Origin: Armatimonadaceae bacterium
Lineage (GTDB): Bacteria > Armatimonadota > Armatimonadia > Armatimonadales > Armatimonadaceae
Length of the DNA stretch: 22,645 nucleotides
NCBI GenBank assembly: GCA_030446525.1
Contig: JAUJNC010000076.1
Location: 1-22,645 of the forward strand
Direction: 5' to 3'
In this document: piece by piece, positions 1-6,630 of the stretch
Numbering within the stretch: position 1 is the first letter of the stretch
Layout: each line of letters begins with the position of its first letter
The notes under the pieces: generated by a model
Databases searched by the model: none
Seen by the model: only the letters and a program-made list of their open reading frames with translations
What the model was told of the DNA's origin: nothing
Translations under genes and position numbers: made by a program

Positions 1-228
1 CACCGGCCGGGCTCGGGGGCCGTCGCCCCGGGCGCCCACCAGGTCGCGCAGGCCGGCGTCGCGGTACAGCGTCGCGCGCGAGATGCCGGCGCGCTCCGCC
101 ACATCGGCCATCGTGAACGGCACCCGGGCCGACTCCAGCTCTTCCACGGCCCGCACCACGCGCGCCCGCCGCTCGTCCGCGTCCTCGGGCCGCCGCCCGC
201 GCCGCCGCGCCGTGTCCGCTTCGGTCAT
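1..228 (-). CDS. HTH regulator or transposon-accessory-like DNA-binding protein, N-terminal part
   Basis: Seen: an open leftward frame of 76 codons that begins with ATG at 228 and runs off the window edge. CAGGGG lies about 9 nt upstream as a possible ribosome site. Residues 1-20 are very basic (RRRGRRP), and residues 37-60 form a helix-turn-helix reading FTMADVAERAGISRATLYRD. Known: this helix pattern is shared by TetR-family N-termini and by DUF6262-type accessory proteins of Tn554-like elements; the following LRDLVGAR stretch would suit either. The C-terminal part that would decide is outside the window. Context: it is divergent from the metallo-hydrolase at 358, and a 43-nt inverted repeat sits just upstream of its start, which suits an autoregulated repressor. 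I am confident of the DNA-binding helix and not of the family. Confidence 0.6.
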   Translation of the reverse strand, partial: MTEADTARRRGRRPEDADERRARVVRAVEELESARVPFTMADVAERAGISRATLYRDAGLRDLVGARGDGPRARPV

Positions 229-238
229 GCGGTCTACA

Positions 239-281
239 CCCCTGTCCAGCGTTCCCGAGGCGGCGCGACGCTAAACAGGGG
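239..281. promoter_or_regulatory. Inverted repeat, candidate operator
   Basis: The left arm CCCCTGTccaGCGT (239-252) and right arm ACGCtaaACAGGGG (268-281) are complementary at 12 of 14 positions, with a 15-nt centre. The repeat lies 10 nt upstream of the HTH gene start at 228 and about 50 nt upstream of the promoter-like element of the divergent gene at 358. Position and symmetry suit binding by a dimeric regulator, probably the product of the adjacent gene. That assignment is inference. Confidence 0.45.
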
Positions 282-332
282 ACCCCCGGAGCCGGCTGGC
301 TCTTTCGGCGGCGCGCGCAAAAACGGGGTTGA

Positions 333-341
333 TGGTATACT
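333..341 (+). promoter_or_regulatory. Extended -10 promoter element of the yycJ gene
   Basis: TGG followed by TATACT matches the extended -10 form (TGn plus TATAAT, 5 of 6). No -35 hexamer is visible 16-18 nt upstream, as is usual for extended -10 promoters. Transcription would start near 348, only about 10 nt before the ATG at 358. No Shine-Dalgarno sequence precedes that ATG, so translation is probably leaderless or nearly so. Confidence 0.4.
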
Positions 342-357
342 TCTGTTTGACTGACAC

Positions 358-1176
358 ATGGACATGACCGTTTACTGCCTCGCGTCCGGGTCGTCGGCGA
401 ACGCGCTGCTCGTGGTGGCGGGCGGGTGCACCCTCCTGGTCGACGCCGGGCTGGGCGTGCGGGCGCTGCGCCGGGAACTGGAGCAGCGCGGCGTCGCGCC
501 GTCGTCCCTGGCGGGCGTGCTGCTGACGCATGAGCACATCGACCACGTGCGCGGCGCCGTCCCGTTCGCCCGCAAATACGGCGTGCCCCTGGTGGCTAAC
601 CGCGCGACCCTCGACGCCCTGTTCGCGCAGGAGCGGCGCGACGCCCCCTGCCACGAGGTCGGCACCGGCGGCGAGGCGGGCGTTGGCCCGTTCGGCGTGC
701 GCGCCGTGCGGCTTTCCCACGACGCCGCCGACCCGGTCGGCTTCCGCGTGTGTTTCGGCGACGCGGCCCTGGCCTACGCCACCGACACCGGGGCCGTGAC
801 GCCGGAGTTCCGGGGCGCCTGCGCCGGCGCGGCCCTGGTGGCGATCGAGTCCAACCACGACATCCACAAGCTGCGCTTCGGCCCCTACCCCGAGGCGGTC
901 AAGGCGCGCATCCTGTCGCGCCACGGCCACCTTTCCAACAACGCCGCCTGCGACCTGATCCTGGCACACACGGCCGAGCACGGCCCCGCCTGCTTCTGGC
1001 TGAGCCACCTTTCCGAAACCAACAACACCCCGCGCATGGCCCTGAACTACTGGAAAAAGCGCGTCAAAGCCGAGGGGCTGCGCGCGTCGCCCGCCGTGGT
1101 CGAGGTCGCCCTGCGCGACAAACCCTCGCTCGTCTACCGCACCCGCTCCCGCGCCGTGCAGCTCCCCCTGTTTTAG
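358..1176 (+). CDS. yycJ: YycJ/WalJ-type metallo-beta-lactamase-fold hydrolase
   Basis: Residues 57-63 read THEHIDH, the HxHxDH zinc site of the metallo-beta-lactamase fold. A later histidine (RLSHDAADPVGF), the aspartate in YATDTG, and the late LSHLSETNNTP block are characteristic of the YycJ/WalJ subfamily. The length of 272 aa is typical of the family. The product should be a cytoplasmic two-zinc hydrolase. YycJ relatives are described as DNA exonuclease-like enzymes with a role in mismatch-repair strand processing in Gram-positives, and that role is only inferred here. Start: ATG at 358 with a second ATG two codons later (MDM); neither has a ribosome site, so either could be used. The 3' end overlaps the convergent comB gene by 4 nt. 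The frame is clean throughout. Confidence 0.9.
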   Translation: MDMTVYCLASGSSANALLVVAGGCTLLVDAGLGVRALRRELEQRGVAPSSLAGVLLTHEHIDHVRGAVPFARKYGVPLVANRATLDALFAQERRDAPCHEVGTGGEAGVGPFGVRAVRLSHDAADPVGFRVCFGDAALAYATDTGAVTPEFRGACAGAALVAIESNHDIHKLRFGPYPEAVKARILSRHGHLSNNAACDLILAHTAEHGPACFWLSHLSETNNTPRMALNYWKKRVKAEGLRASPAVVEVALRDKPSLVYRTRSRAVQLPLF

Positions 1177-1967
1177 CACCCGCCGGGGCCACGAAGCACG
1201 TCCCATCCTTCTAGCCGCCCGCCGCGCAGGACGGGCACGGCGTCGTACAGGTCCCGCCGGGCGGCGTGCCGCACGTCCCCGCCGAAACCCTTGGCCCGCA
1301 GCTCGCGCCCGCTCCCACAATCCCACAGGGCCGCGGCAAGATCGCCCCCGACCTGCCGGAACGCGCCCTCGCACAGGCAGGCTTCGGGGGATTTCTCGTG
1401 CGCCAGGAGCGACAGGATCGCCCCCGCGCCCAGGTAATCTTCGGCGGCGAAGCGCAGCTCGCCGTCCTCGGAAGGCGCCGCCCAGCGCTCCCCGCAGGCG
1501 AGCACCGTGACGCCGAGATCGGCGGCCTCCAGCACCCGCGACACGGCGGCCGCCACCGCCCGGGCGTTCAGCAAAGCCCCCACAAAGAGGTATGGCACCC
1601 CCCCGCCGTATCGGATGCAGGTCGCGCCGTTGGGCGAAGGGAGCACGACGCGCGTCCCCGGCTCCAGGCCCAGATAGGTGAGCGGGGACAGGGAGAAGCG
1701 GCCCCTGGCGGGCACATCAGGGCGGGCTACCGCGACCTCCGCCCCGGCGCGCTCGGCCAGCGCGTCCGGATCGTCGGCCTTGCCGCAGGGATAAACGACG
1801 CCCCCGTGCTGGACGGCGGTCGCGACGCACGAGGAGAAGCTCAGCACGTCCACGACCACCAGCACGTCGCCGCGCTCGGCCGCCTCCCGCGCGCCGCGCC
1901 GCCCCCAATGGAGGCGGCAGCGGTATCCCTGCTGGCCGAAGACCTTTTCCTCGATGCTCAACGACAC
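1173..1967 (-). CDS. comB: 2-phosphosulfolactate phosphatase family protein (ComB)
   Basis: ComB removes phosphate from 2-phosphosulfolactate in methanogen coenzyme M synthesis. Many bacteria carry homologues with no known coenzyme M pathway, so the true substrate here is open. Seen: a family-length protein (264 aa) with the acidic strand VLVVVDVLSFSSCVATAV near residues 35-52, the PSPNGATC block, and a C-terminal acidic SEDGELRFAAEDYLGAGAI segment, all in ComB order. Start: the longest frame opens with GTG at 1967, but its GGGAGG ribosome site would be only 1 nt away. TTG at codon 3 (1961) has a 7-nt spacing and is the better start. The gene is last in a leftward run, 17 nt after the C45 gene, and overlaps yycJ tail to tail by 4 nt. 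Confidence 0.85.
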   Translation of the reverse strand: MSLSIEEKVFGQQGYRCRLHWGRRGAREAAERGDVLVVVDVLSFSSCVATAVQHGGVVYPCGKADDPDALAERAGAEVAVARPDVPARGRFSLSPLTYLGLEPGTRVVLPSPNGATCIRYGGGVPYLFVGALLNARAVAAAVSRVLEAADLGVTVLACGERWAAPSEDGELRFAAEDYLGAGAILSLLAHEKSPEACLCEGAFRQVGGDLAAALWDCGSGRELRAKGFGGDVRHAARRDLYDAVPVLRGGRLEGWDVLRGPGGC

Positions 1968-1981
1968 GCCTCCCGGGAGGC
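1968..1981. promoter_or_regulatory. Palindrome containing the comB ribosome site
   Basis: GCCTCCCGGGAGGC is a perfect 14-nt palindrome directly before the comB start. In the leftward transcript its second half is the GGGAGG ribosome site, and its first half can pair with it (GCCUC/GAGGC around a CCGG loop). This could damp comB translation unless ribosomes arrive from the C45 stop codon immediately upstream. The pairing is seen; the control is inferred. Confidence 0.35.
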
Positions 1982-1984
1982 CCC

Positions 1985-3115
1985 TTACGCCAGCGACGCG
2001 GTCTGCCAGGGGCTCTGGCAGGGCGGGCCGTCGGTCAGGTGCAGGGTCCGCGTGTCCAGATCCATGACCACGCCGGTCACGGTGATGTAGCGCTGCTCGG
2101 GCGGGTCGGCGGGGTTCTCGTGGCGGCAGACGCCGAACGGGTACTCTTCGTGATCGCGCAGGTAGCCCTGGATATCGGCGACCGAAACGGGGCGCTTGCC
2201 GTCAAGCAGCCGGCGCAGCCGCTCGCGGCGGAAGAAGGAGTAGGGGCGGCGCGGATTGGGCGGCACCTCGACCGGGAGGGCGGCCGGGTCCACGAAGTGG
2301 TTGGTGTGCACCAGGCAGCCGTCCTCGCACCCCAGCAGGCGCGCCCGGTCCGGCGCGGCCTCGATATCGACCACACGGTCCGGCGCCTGGGCGATCAGGA
2401 AGTTGGTGGAGCAGGCGCGGCTTTCGCCCGTGATGACGCCGACGGCGCTGTCGAAGTCGCGCGCGCGCAGCACCTCGTAGCAGCGGACGTGGACGGGACG
2501 GGCGAGGCGCGACCAGTCGTCGTCCGTGCTCGTCATGCCGTTGATCGCCAGCCCCACGCCCGCGCTGTTCAGGCCGATCTTGGCCCCGACGATGCCGGCC
2601 TCGGTGAAGGCGAGCGTCTCGAAGCCGTCGGGTTCGGTCGTGTGGAGGACGGCGCCCTGCACCTCGGGTATCCAGTCCCAGTTCTGGCCCAGGAGCAGGT
2701 GGCCGCTGTCCGACGCGCCGGGAAGGACCGCGAAGGCCGTGCAGCCGTCCACGGCGGGCTCCAGGCCGTCCACCGCCGGCTCCGAAGAACGCCCCGCCTC
2801 CGCCAGGGCGTTCTTGCCGAACTGGTAGTACAGGATCTCGTAGCGCACGTTGAGAGCCGCGATCTCCCCGAGCGGGAAGCCCGCCCCCTCGGCGACGCCG
2901 CGCATGCCGGCGAAGTAGTCCGCGTTCTGGGCCTCGATGGCCTGGGCGTAGCGCCCGGCCCACCGGAGCGCGTCGGGGCGCGACAGCTCCACCTCCCGCT
3001 CGAAGCGCTCGAAGTAGACCCGCAGGTTGTGGGCGATGCGGTCCTTCAGCTCCCTGCCGTGTCGGACGCCCTGCTCGTAGGGCGTCCCCGCCAGGCGAAC
3101 CACGGGCAGACTCAT
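1985..3115 (-). CDS. C45-family Ntn hydrolase (isopenicillin-N acyltransferase-like peptidase)
   Basis: C45 proteins are N-terminal-nucleophile hydrolases. A precursor cuts itself before a cysteine, which then attacks amide bonds or moves acyl groups, the model being the acyl-CoA:6-aminopenicillanate acyltransferase. Seen: 376 residues. An N-terminal GTPYEQGVRHG motif (10-20) is typical of the family. DGCTAFAV puts the predicted nucleophile at Cys125. GQNWDW (near 144) and the later TNFLIAQAPDRVVDIE, VHTNHF and RPYSFFRRERL blocks are family-typical. No signal peptide is seen, so it is probably cytoplasmic. Oddity: the hexapeptide EPAVDG occurs twice in a row just before the cut site. Start: ATG at 3115 overlaps the TGA of the upstream GNAT gene (ATGA), pointing to translational coupling. 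The natural substrate is unknown. Confidence 0.88.
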   Translation of the reverse strand: MSLPVVRLAGTPYEQGVRHGRELKDRIAHNLRVYFERFEREVELSRPDALRWAGRYAQAIEAQNADYFAGMRGVAEGAGFPLGEIAALNVRYEILYYQFGKNALAEAGRSSEPAVDGLEPAVDGCTAFAVLPGASDSGHLLLGQNWDWIPEVQGAVLHTTEPDGFETLAFTEAGIVGAKIGLNSAGVGLAINGMTSTDDDWSRLARPVHVRCYEVLRARDFDSAVGVITGESRACSTNFLIAQAPDRVVDIEAAPDRARLLGCEDGCLVHTNHFVDPAALPVEVPPNPRRPYSFFRRERLRRLLDGKRPVSVADIQGYLRDHEEYPFGVCRHENPADPPEQRYITVTGVVMDLDTRTLHLTDGPPCQSPWQTASLA

Positions 3116-4058
3116 GCCTTTTCTTCCTTTACGACTTTGACGAAGTCTATCCAGGCGGGCTGCCGGGCGAAGCCCAGCTTTTCGTTGATCGAGAGCATCG
3201 CCCGGTTGCCGGTCTCGTTGCCGGTCCGGATCACCGGGGCGCCCCGCGCTTTGGCATAGGCGACGGCCCGCAGCTTCAGCGCGAGGGCGATGCCCCGGCG
3301 GCGGTAGGCGCGCAGGATCCCGGTCAGGCCGGTGTGGAGGTGGTCGTCGCCCTGGCTCTTCCACAGGTTGCTGAAGCCGACGTACCTGTCGCCGTCGAGC
3401 GCGATGAAGTTGGCGTCGGGGAGCAGGCCCGGGTTTTCGAGCCGCTTCCGCCACTGCTCGTAGTCCACCCGGTGTGCGGCTCGGGGCTGGGCACGTCCCT
3501 CCTGATCGCCTGCGTCCACTGTACAGCTTCCGGTCGCGGTCGGGGTCCCCCGCCGCCTCCGCCATCGTCCTGATCGCGACATGCTCTCCCGGCGCGCACC
3601 GCTCTTCCGCGCCGGCGTACGGGGCGGGATCGGAAGGCGGCCACGTCCAGGCGCGACTCCCGTAGCGCATGTCCTCCACGACCCCGCTTGCGCAGGAACC
3701 GACGCTGCGCGGCATGTTCTCGCGCGTTGCTGCGCGGGACAGCGGGGTCGAACGGCTGCAGGGCCCCGCACAGGTGGCGGCGGGCCAGCGCGGACCCCGA
3801 TCCTCGCCCTGGCGCTGGGACGACCGTCACCCAGACCCCGAACTTGCGCGGGTGGTACATCCCTCGAGGACTGTCCGTGGTCGGCGACGGCCACGCGCCC
3901 GCCCGATTCGGCAACGAAGCGCCCCCACGCGCACTTGGGGTCGCGGTGCGCATCGCCCCAGCGCAACTCGTCCACGGGTGCGGGTATTCGGGAACACCCG
4001 GTTGCCGATCTCGCAGACGGCGGCGTAGTCGCCGTCGGTGAAGGCCGGATCTGTGCAT
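3112..4058 (-). pseudogene. Tandem GNAT acetyltransferase, copy A (frame broken as written)
   Basis: Two GNAT domains in a row, read leftward from ATG at 4058 behind AGGAGG (4063-4068). Frame 1 soon gives way to FTDGDYAAVCEIGNRVFP, then to DELRWGDAHRDPKCAWG, then to MYHPRKFGVWVTV in a third frame. The C-terminal domain is intact from about 3490: GDRYVGFSNLW, then TGILRAYRRRGIALALKLRA (the acetyl-CoA loop), then IRTGNETGNRAMLSINEKLGF, ending VKVVKEEKA. The full product would be about 310 residues. At least four frame breaks lie between 3500 and 4050. GNAT enzymes transfer acetyl from acetyl-CoA to amines; the substrate is unknown. Its stop overlaps the C45 start. Indels like those in neighbouring housekeeping genes suggest sequence error as readily as decay. 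Confidence 0.7.
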
Positions 4059-5013
4059 GGGGCCTCCTGTTTGAGCACTTTGGATGAAGTTGATCCATGC
4101 GGGCTGCTTGACGAAGCCGAGCCGCTCGTTGATCGAGAGCATCCCGCGGTTGCCGGTCTCGTTCTCGGTCCGGATGACCGGTGCCTGTGCACCCGGGCGT
4201 AGGCGATGGCGCGCGCCTTCATCGCCAGGGTGATCTCCTTGCGCCGGTACGCGTTTGACGCCCGTCAGGCCGGTGTCCAGGTCGTCGTCGGCCTGGCGCC
4301 TCCACAGGGCGCTCACGCCCACGTACTCGCCCGCATGGACGGCCACGAAGACCGCCTCCGGCAGCGGGTTCGCCATGAAGCACGTTCCGGACGTAGTGTT
4401 CGAAGCTGACCATGGTCTGCGGGTCGGGGGTGTGGCACGTTGTGATGCGGCTTCGCTTTCCAGGCTCGTAGATCTTGCGGTCGCTCCCGGTCGGCCTCCA
4501 GTTCCCGGAGCGTTTTTGTCTCGATGCCCTGTCCGCGCACGCTCTCCTGCGCCCGGCGAAGGGCGCGGGGTCGAACGTGCGCCCACGTCCAGGCGCGACT
4601 CCCATTCCCGCATGTCCTCCACGAACTCGCCGCTTGCGCAGGAACCGACGCCGCCCGTCATATCCTCCCGGCGTGGCTGCGCAGCGACAAAGGGTCGAGC
4701 GGGGCGAGCTCGCTCGTCAAACGCTCGTACAGCGCCGCGCCGGCGCTCCCGGCACTGGTGGTCCGGGTGACGCAGACATAGATCCCGAATTTGCGCAGGT
4801 GGGTACATCCAGGCGACTGGCTGTAGGGGCTCGAGGCGACGACGTGGCCGTCTCGCTCTGCCACCCACCGCCGGAACTTGCGCTTGGGGTCGCGGTGTTC
4901 GTCGCCGGCGCGGCATCTCCTCCACCGTGCCCGCGTACTCGGCAGCGCGGCGTTGCGGACGTGGGTCACGGCGGGGTAGTCGTCCGGCGTGAAGGCCGAA
5001 TCAGCAGGTTCAT
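4059..5013 (-). pseudogene. Tandem GNAT acetyltransferase, copy B (frame broken as written)
   Basis: Paralogue of copy A and first gene of the leftward cluster. It starts at ATG 5013 with AAAGGA about 8 nt upstream. The frame reads MNLLIRP and then needs one extra base to continue FTPDDYPAVTHVRNAALP. Later segments in shifted frames are EHRDPKRKFRRWVAERDGHVV, LRKFGIYVCVTRT, EFVEDMREWESRLDVG, AVHAGEYVGVSALWRRQADD, then APVIRTENETGNRGMLSINE and LGFVKQPAWINFI. These match copy A segment by segment and in order, so this too is a double-GNAT protein of about 310 residues. Its expected stop falls at the start of copy A, probably as an ATGA overlap now blurred by an indel at 4056. Function is inferred from family only. 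Confidence 0.65.
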
Positions 5014-5327
5014 GGTTTTTATCCTTTTGCTGCGTCGCTGCGGTGAATTCCTCCCTCTATATCTCGGCGGGCCCGCGTTTCGTTAAACGCCCGGCAGAAA
5101 ATGGGGCATATTCTTGCCATATGCCCGAAGGAATGGTAAAACTTACCCGTAAGCGTGCCCCACAAACCTGCGGCTCTTTTTTGCCTCCGCCCTGCGAGAC
5201 TCGCCCTTGCCGCCGACAATGGGGAGTATGAACGAGGAACAGAACCGCACCGATCGCCGCCAGGCACGCGAACCGCGCTCCCCTGGGGCGCAGGCTGCCT
5301 CAGCCAAGGAAAGGAACCTCCCTGCGA
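5014..5327. promoter_or_regulatory. Divergent intergenic region with two hairpins
   Basis: About 310 nt lie between the leftward GNAT cluster and the rightward membrane-protein gene. A 6-bp stem GCGTTT/AAACGC with loop CGTT occupies 5075-5090. A perfect 8-bp stem GGGCATAT/ATATGCCC with a 7-nt loop occupies 5104-5126. The second is locally AT-rich and could be an operator or an RNA hairpin. I see no convincing -35/-10 pair on either strand. A leader copy shared with flhG2 starts near 5208. A 44-codon frame from ATG 5228 has no usable ribosome site and I do not call it. Confidence 0.35.
5208..5255 (+). repeat. Leader repeat, copy 1
   Basis: The stretch beginning TGCCGCCGACAAT closely resembles 6564-6615 upstream of flhG2. 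Both read GCCGACAAT, then a purine-rich block containing AACGAG and AACAGA, then CCGCACCG. Copy 1 lies in front of the small membrane-protein gene, not directly before flhG copy 1. It looks like a duplicated 5' leader. Confidence 0.45.
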
Positions 5328-5543
5328 ATGCTCCGCCGCGCCTTCCTCCCGACGTTTTATGACCTGTACCAACTGATCATCGCCGTGATCGGCATGGTCG
5401 GCGTCAACCGGATGCTCTTCGAGTTCTCCTGGCGTCTGTCCGTCGCGTACGCCGCGGCCACCGTGGCGGCGTATTGGGCCGGTCAGGGCTTCGTCGCCCT
5501 GCTCCAGAACCCCCGAAAACGTCCCTGGACTGAGCCATTTTAG
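5328..5543 (+). CDS. Small membrane protein of unknown function
   Basis: I do not recognise the family. Seen: 71 residues with two hydrophobic stretches, LIIAVIGMVGVNRMLF (about 17-32) and VAYAAATVAAYWAGQGFVALL (about 40-60). A basic, proline-containing tail (NPRKRPW) follows, so it is predicted to be a two-span inner-membrane hairpin. Start: ATG at 5328. The nearest purine-rich site (AAGGAAAGGAA) lies about 13 nt upstream, which is long, so the start is uncertain. The stop lies 50 nt before flhG copy 1, in the same direction, and the gene carries the leader that flhG2 also carries. That suggests the membrane protein and FlhG copy 1 form one unit, perhaps as partner and ATPase. The partnership is inference. 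Confidence 0.45.
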   Translation: MLRRAFLPTFYDLYQLIIAVIGMVGVNRMLFEFSWRLSVAYAAATVAAYWAGQGFVALLQNPRKRPWTEPF

Positions 5544-5595
5544 ATTTTTGGATTACGAGGCTCCTCCCCGATCCCAGATCCAAAATCCAGAAATG
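5536..5595 (+). promoter_or_regulatory. Inverted repeat enclosing the flhG copy 1 start codon
   Basis: CATTT-ta-GATTTTTGGAT (5536-5553) faces ATCCAAAATC-cag-AAATG (5578-5595). The inner arms pair over about 10 bp with one bulged base. The outer CATTT/AAATG pair adds 5 bp and takes in the ATG at 5593-5595. The 24-nt centre is C-rich. In mRNA this would bury the start codon, and no ribosome site is visible there. The sequence is strikingly AT-rich for this genome and may instead be a small dispersed repeat. Confidence 0.45.
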
Positions 5596-6510
5596 TCGGA
5601 CGATCAGGCACAGCAGCTTCGCCGCCTCGCTCGTGAAGCGCCGGCGGCCGCCGGCGCGCCGCCCGAGGCCTGCGCGCGCCGCGCACCTGGCGGTCACCGG
5701 CGGCAAGGGCGGGGTCGGAAAGACCAACCTGTCCGTCGCCTCGCCCTGTGCGCGGCGCGGGCCGGGCTGCGGGTCGGCATCCTCGACGCCGACTTCGGCC
5801 TGGCCAAGATACACGTTCTGCTGGGGTTCCCCCAGGGCCGACCTGCGCGACGTGCTGTCGGGGCGGCCCGCCTCGGGGATACGCTGATCGACGGCCCGGA
5901 AGGGGTGCGCATCCTCCCGGGCGCTTCGGGGCTGGCCGAGATCGCCAACCTGGGCCGGAGCAGCGCGGGCTGCTGCTGCAGGGGCTGGAGGAGGTGTCCG
6001 AGAACTTCGACCTGCTCCTGGTCGACACCGGCGCCGGCATCAGCGAGAACGTGCTCCTTCGTCGTGGCCGCCGACGAGGCCGTGGTCGTCACCACCCCCG
6101 AGCCCACCGCCCTCACCGACGCCTACGCACTGATCAAGGTGGTCGCCGCGCGCCGCGCCGATGTGCCGTTCCACCTGCTGATCAACAACGCGGTTTCGGC
6201 CGGCGACGGGGACGCGGCGGCCCGGCGCATCACCGACGTCGCGCGGCGCTTCCTGAGCGCGCCGGTCTCCTACCTGGGCAGCGTCCCCGCGGATCCGAGC
6301 GTCGGGGCGGCCGTGCGCGCGCGCAAGCCGTTCCTGTCCCACGCGCCGCAGGCGCCCGCCTCCGCGGCCGTCGTCCGCATCGCCGGCCGGCTCGTGCCCG
6401 GCCCCCGAACGGCGGCGCCCTCCGGCGTCCCGCCCCAGAGTCCCCAAAACAGGCGGCCGGCGCCGGGCTTCGCGCGGCGCCTCGCCTCCTTGTTCGGCAG
6501 GCAGCCGTAG
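5593..6510 (+). pseudogene. flhG: FlhG/YlxH-like MinD-family ATPase, copy 1 (frame broken as written)
   Basis: FlhG is a MinD/ParA-type ATPase that sets flagellar number and place, using an N-terminal DQAxxLR motif to stimulate the GTPase FlhF. Seen: ATG 5593 opens MSDDQAQQLRRLAREA, an excellent match to that motif. HLAVTGGKGGVGKTNLSVA (deviant Walker A), GILDADFGLAKIHVLLG, ILPGASGLAEIANLG and VVAADEAVVVTTPEPTALTD follow but sit in different frames. From about 6060 the frame is clean to the stop at 6510, ending in a basic amphipathic tail, GFARRLASLFGRQP. Against copy 2, the breaks near 5740, 5955 and 6056 are losses of 1, 1 and 2 bases. Further shifts lie near 5680, 5835 and 5875. No other flagellar gene is in the window, so a non-flagellar role is possible. 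Confidence 0.7.
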
Positions 6511-6548
6511 CGCCCCCGTCCGGACGCTTCCCCGCGAAAATTACCGTC

Positions 6549-6557
6549 TGTAATAAT
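6549..6557 (+). promoter_or_regulatory. Extended -10 promoter element of flhG copy 2
   Basis: TG at 6549-6550, one base, then AATAAT (6552-6557, 5 of 6 to TATAAT) forms an extended -10 element in an AT-rich pocket. Transcription would begin at about 6564, which is where the leader repeat shared with 5208-5255 starts. No clear -35 is visible. Confidence 0.4.
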
Positions 6558-6563
6558 TGACCG

Positions 6564-6615
6564 GTGCTGCCGACAATAGGAACCAGAAACGAGCAACAGA
6601 GCCGCACCGCCGGCA
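6564..6615 (+). repeat. Leader repeat, copy 2
   Basis: Resembles 5208-5255: TGC-GCCGACAAT, then a purine-rich AACGAG/AACAGA block, then CCGCACCG. Here it forms the 5' untranslated region of flhG copy 2 and ends just before the GGAGGT ribosome site at 6622-6627. Confidence 0.45.
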
Positions 6616-6630
6616 TCGCTTGGAGGTATC

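Larger units (their letters stand above)
3112..5013 (-). repeat. Direct tandem duplication of a double-GNAT gene
   Basis: Copies A (3112-4058) and B (4059-5013) are the same length within about 1% and align end to end. The best-conserved stretch is near the 3' ends (about 3131-3250 against 4084-4200), where the coding strands of both carry the NETGNR-MLSINE segment with largely matching codons. The copies differ at many other sites, so the duplication is not recent. Confidence 0.6.

Noticed and set aside
271..1374. Long leftward open frame (367 codons) opposite yycJ
   Set aside because: It is the antisense shadow of yycJ in GC-rich DNA; its composition is Arg/Gly/Ala-rich with no domain, while the forward frame has full family motifs.
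2039..3259. Rightward open frame of 406 codons opposite the C45 gene
   Set aside because: Antisense shadow; the C45 frame has clear motifs, a ribosome-coupled start and the right length.
5280..5330. Riboswitch-like stem CGCAGG/CCTGCG upstream of the small membrane gene
   Set aside because: A short stem exists, but the sequence matches none of the riboswitch consensus patterns I know, and the second leader copy does not share it.
5228..5362. 44-codon rightward frame starting MNEEQNRTDRRQ
   Set aside because: The G-rich site is only 1 nt from the ATG, no homologous frame exists in the second leader copy, and it overlaps the better-supported membrane-protein gene.
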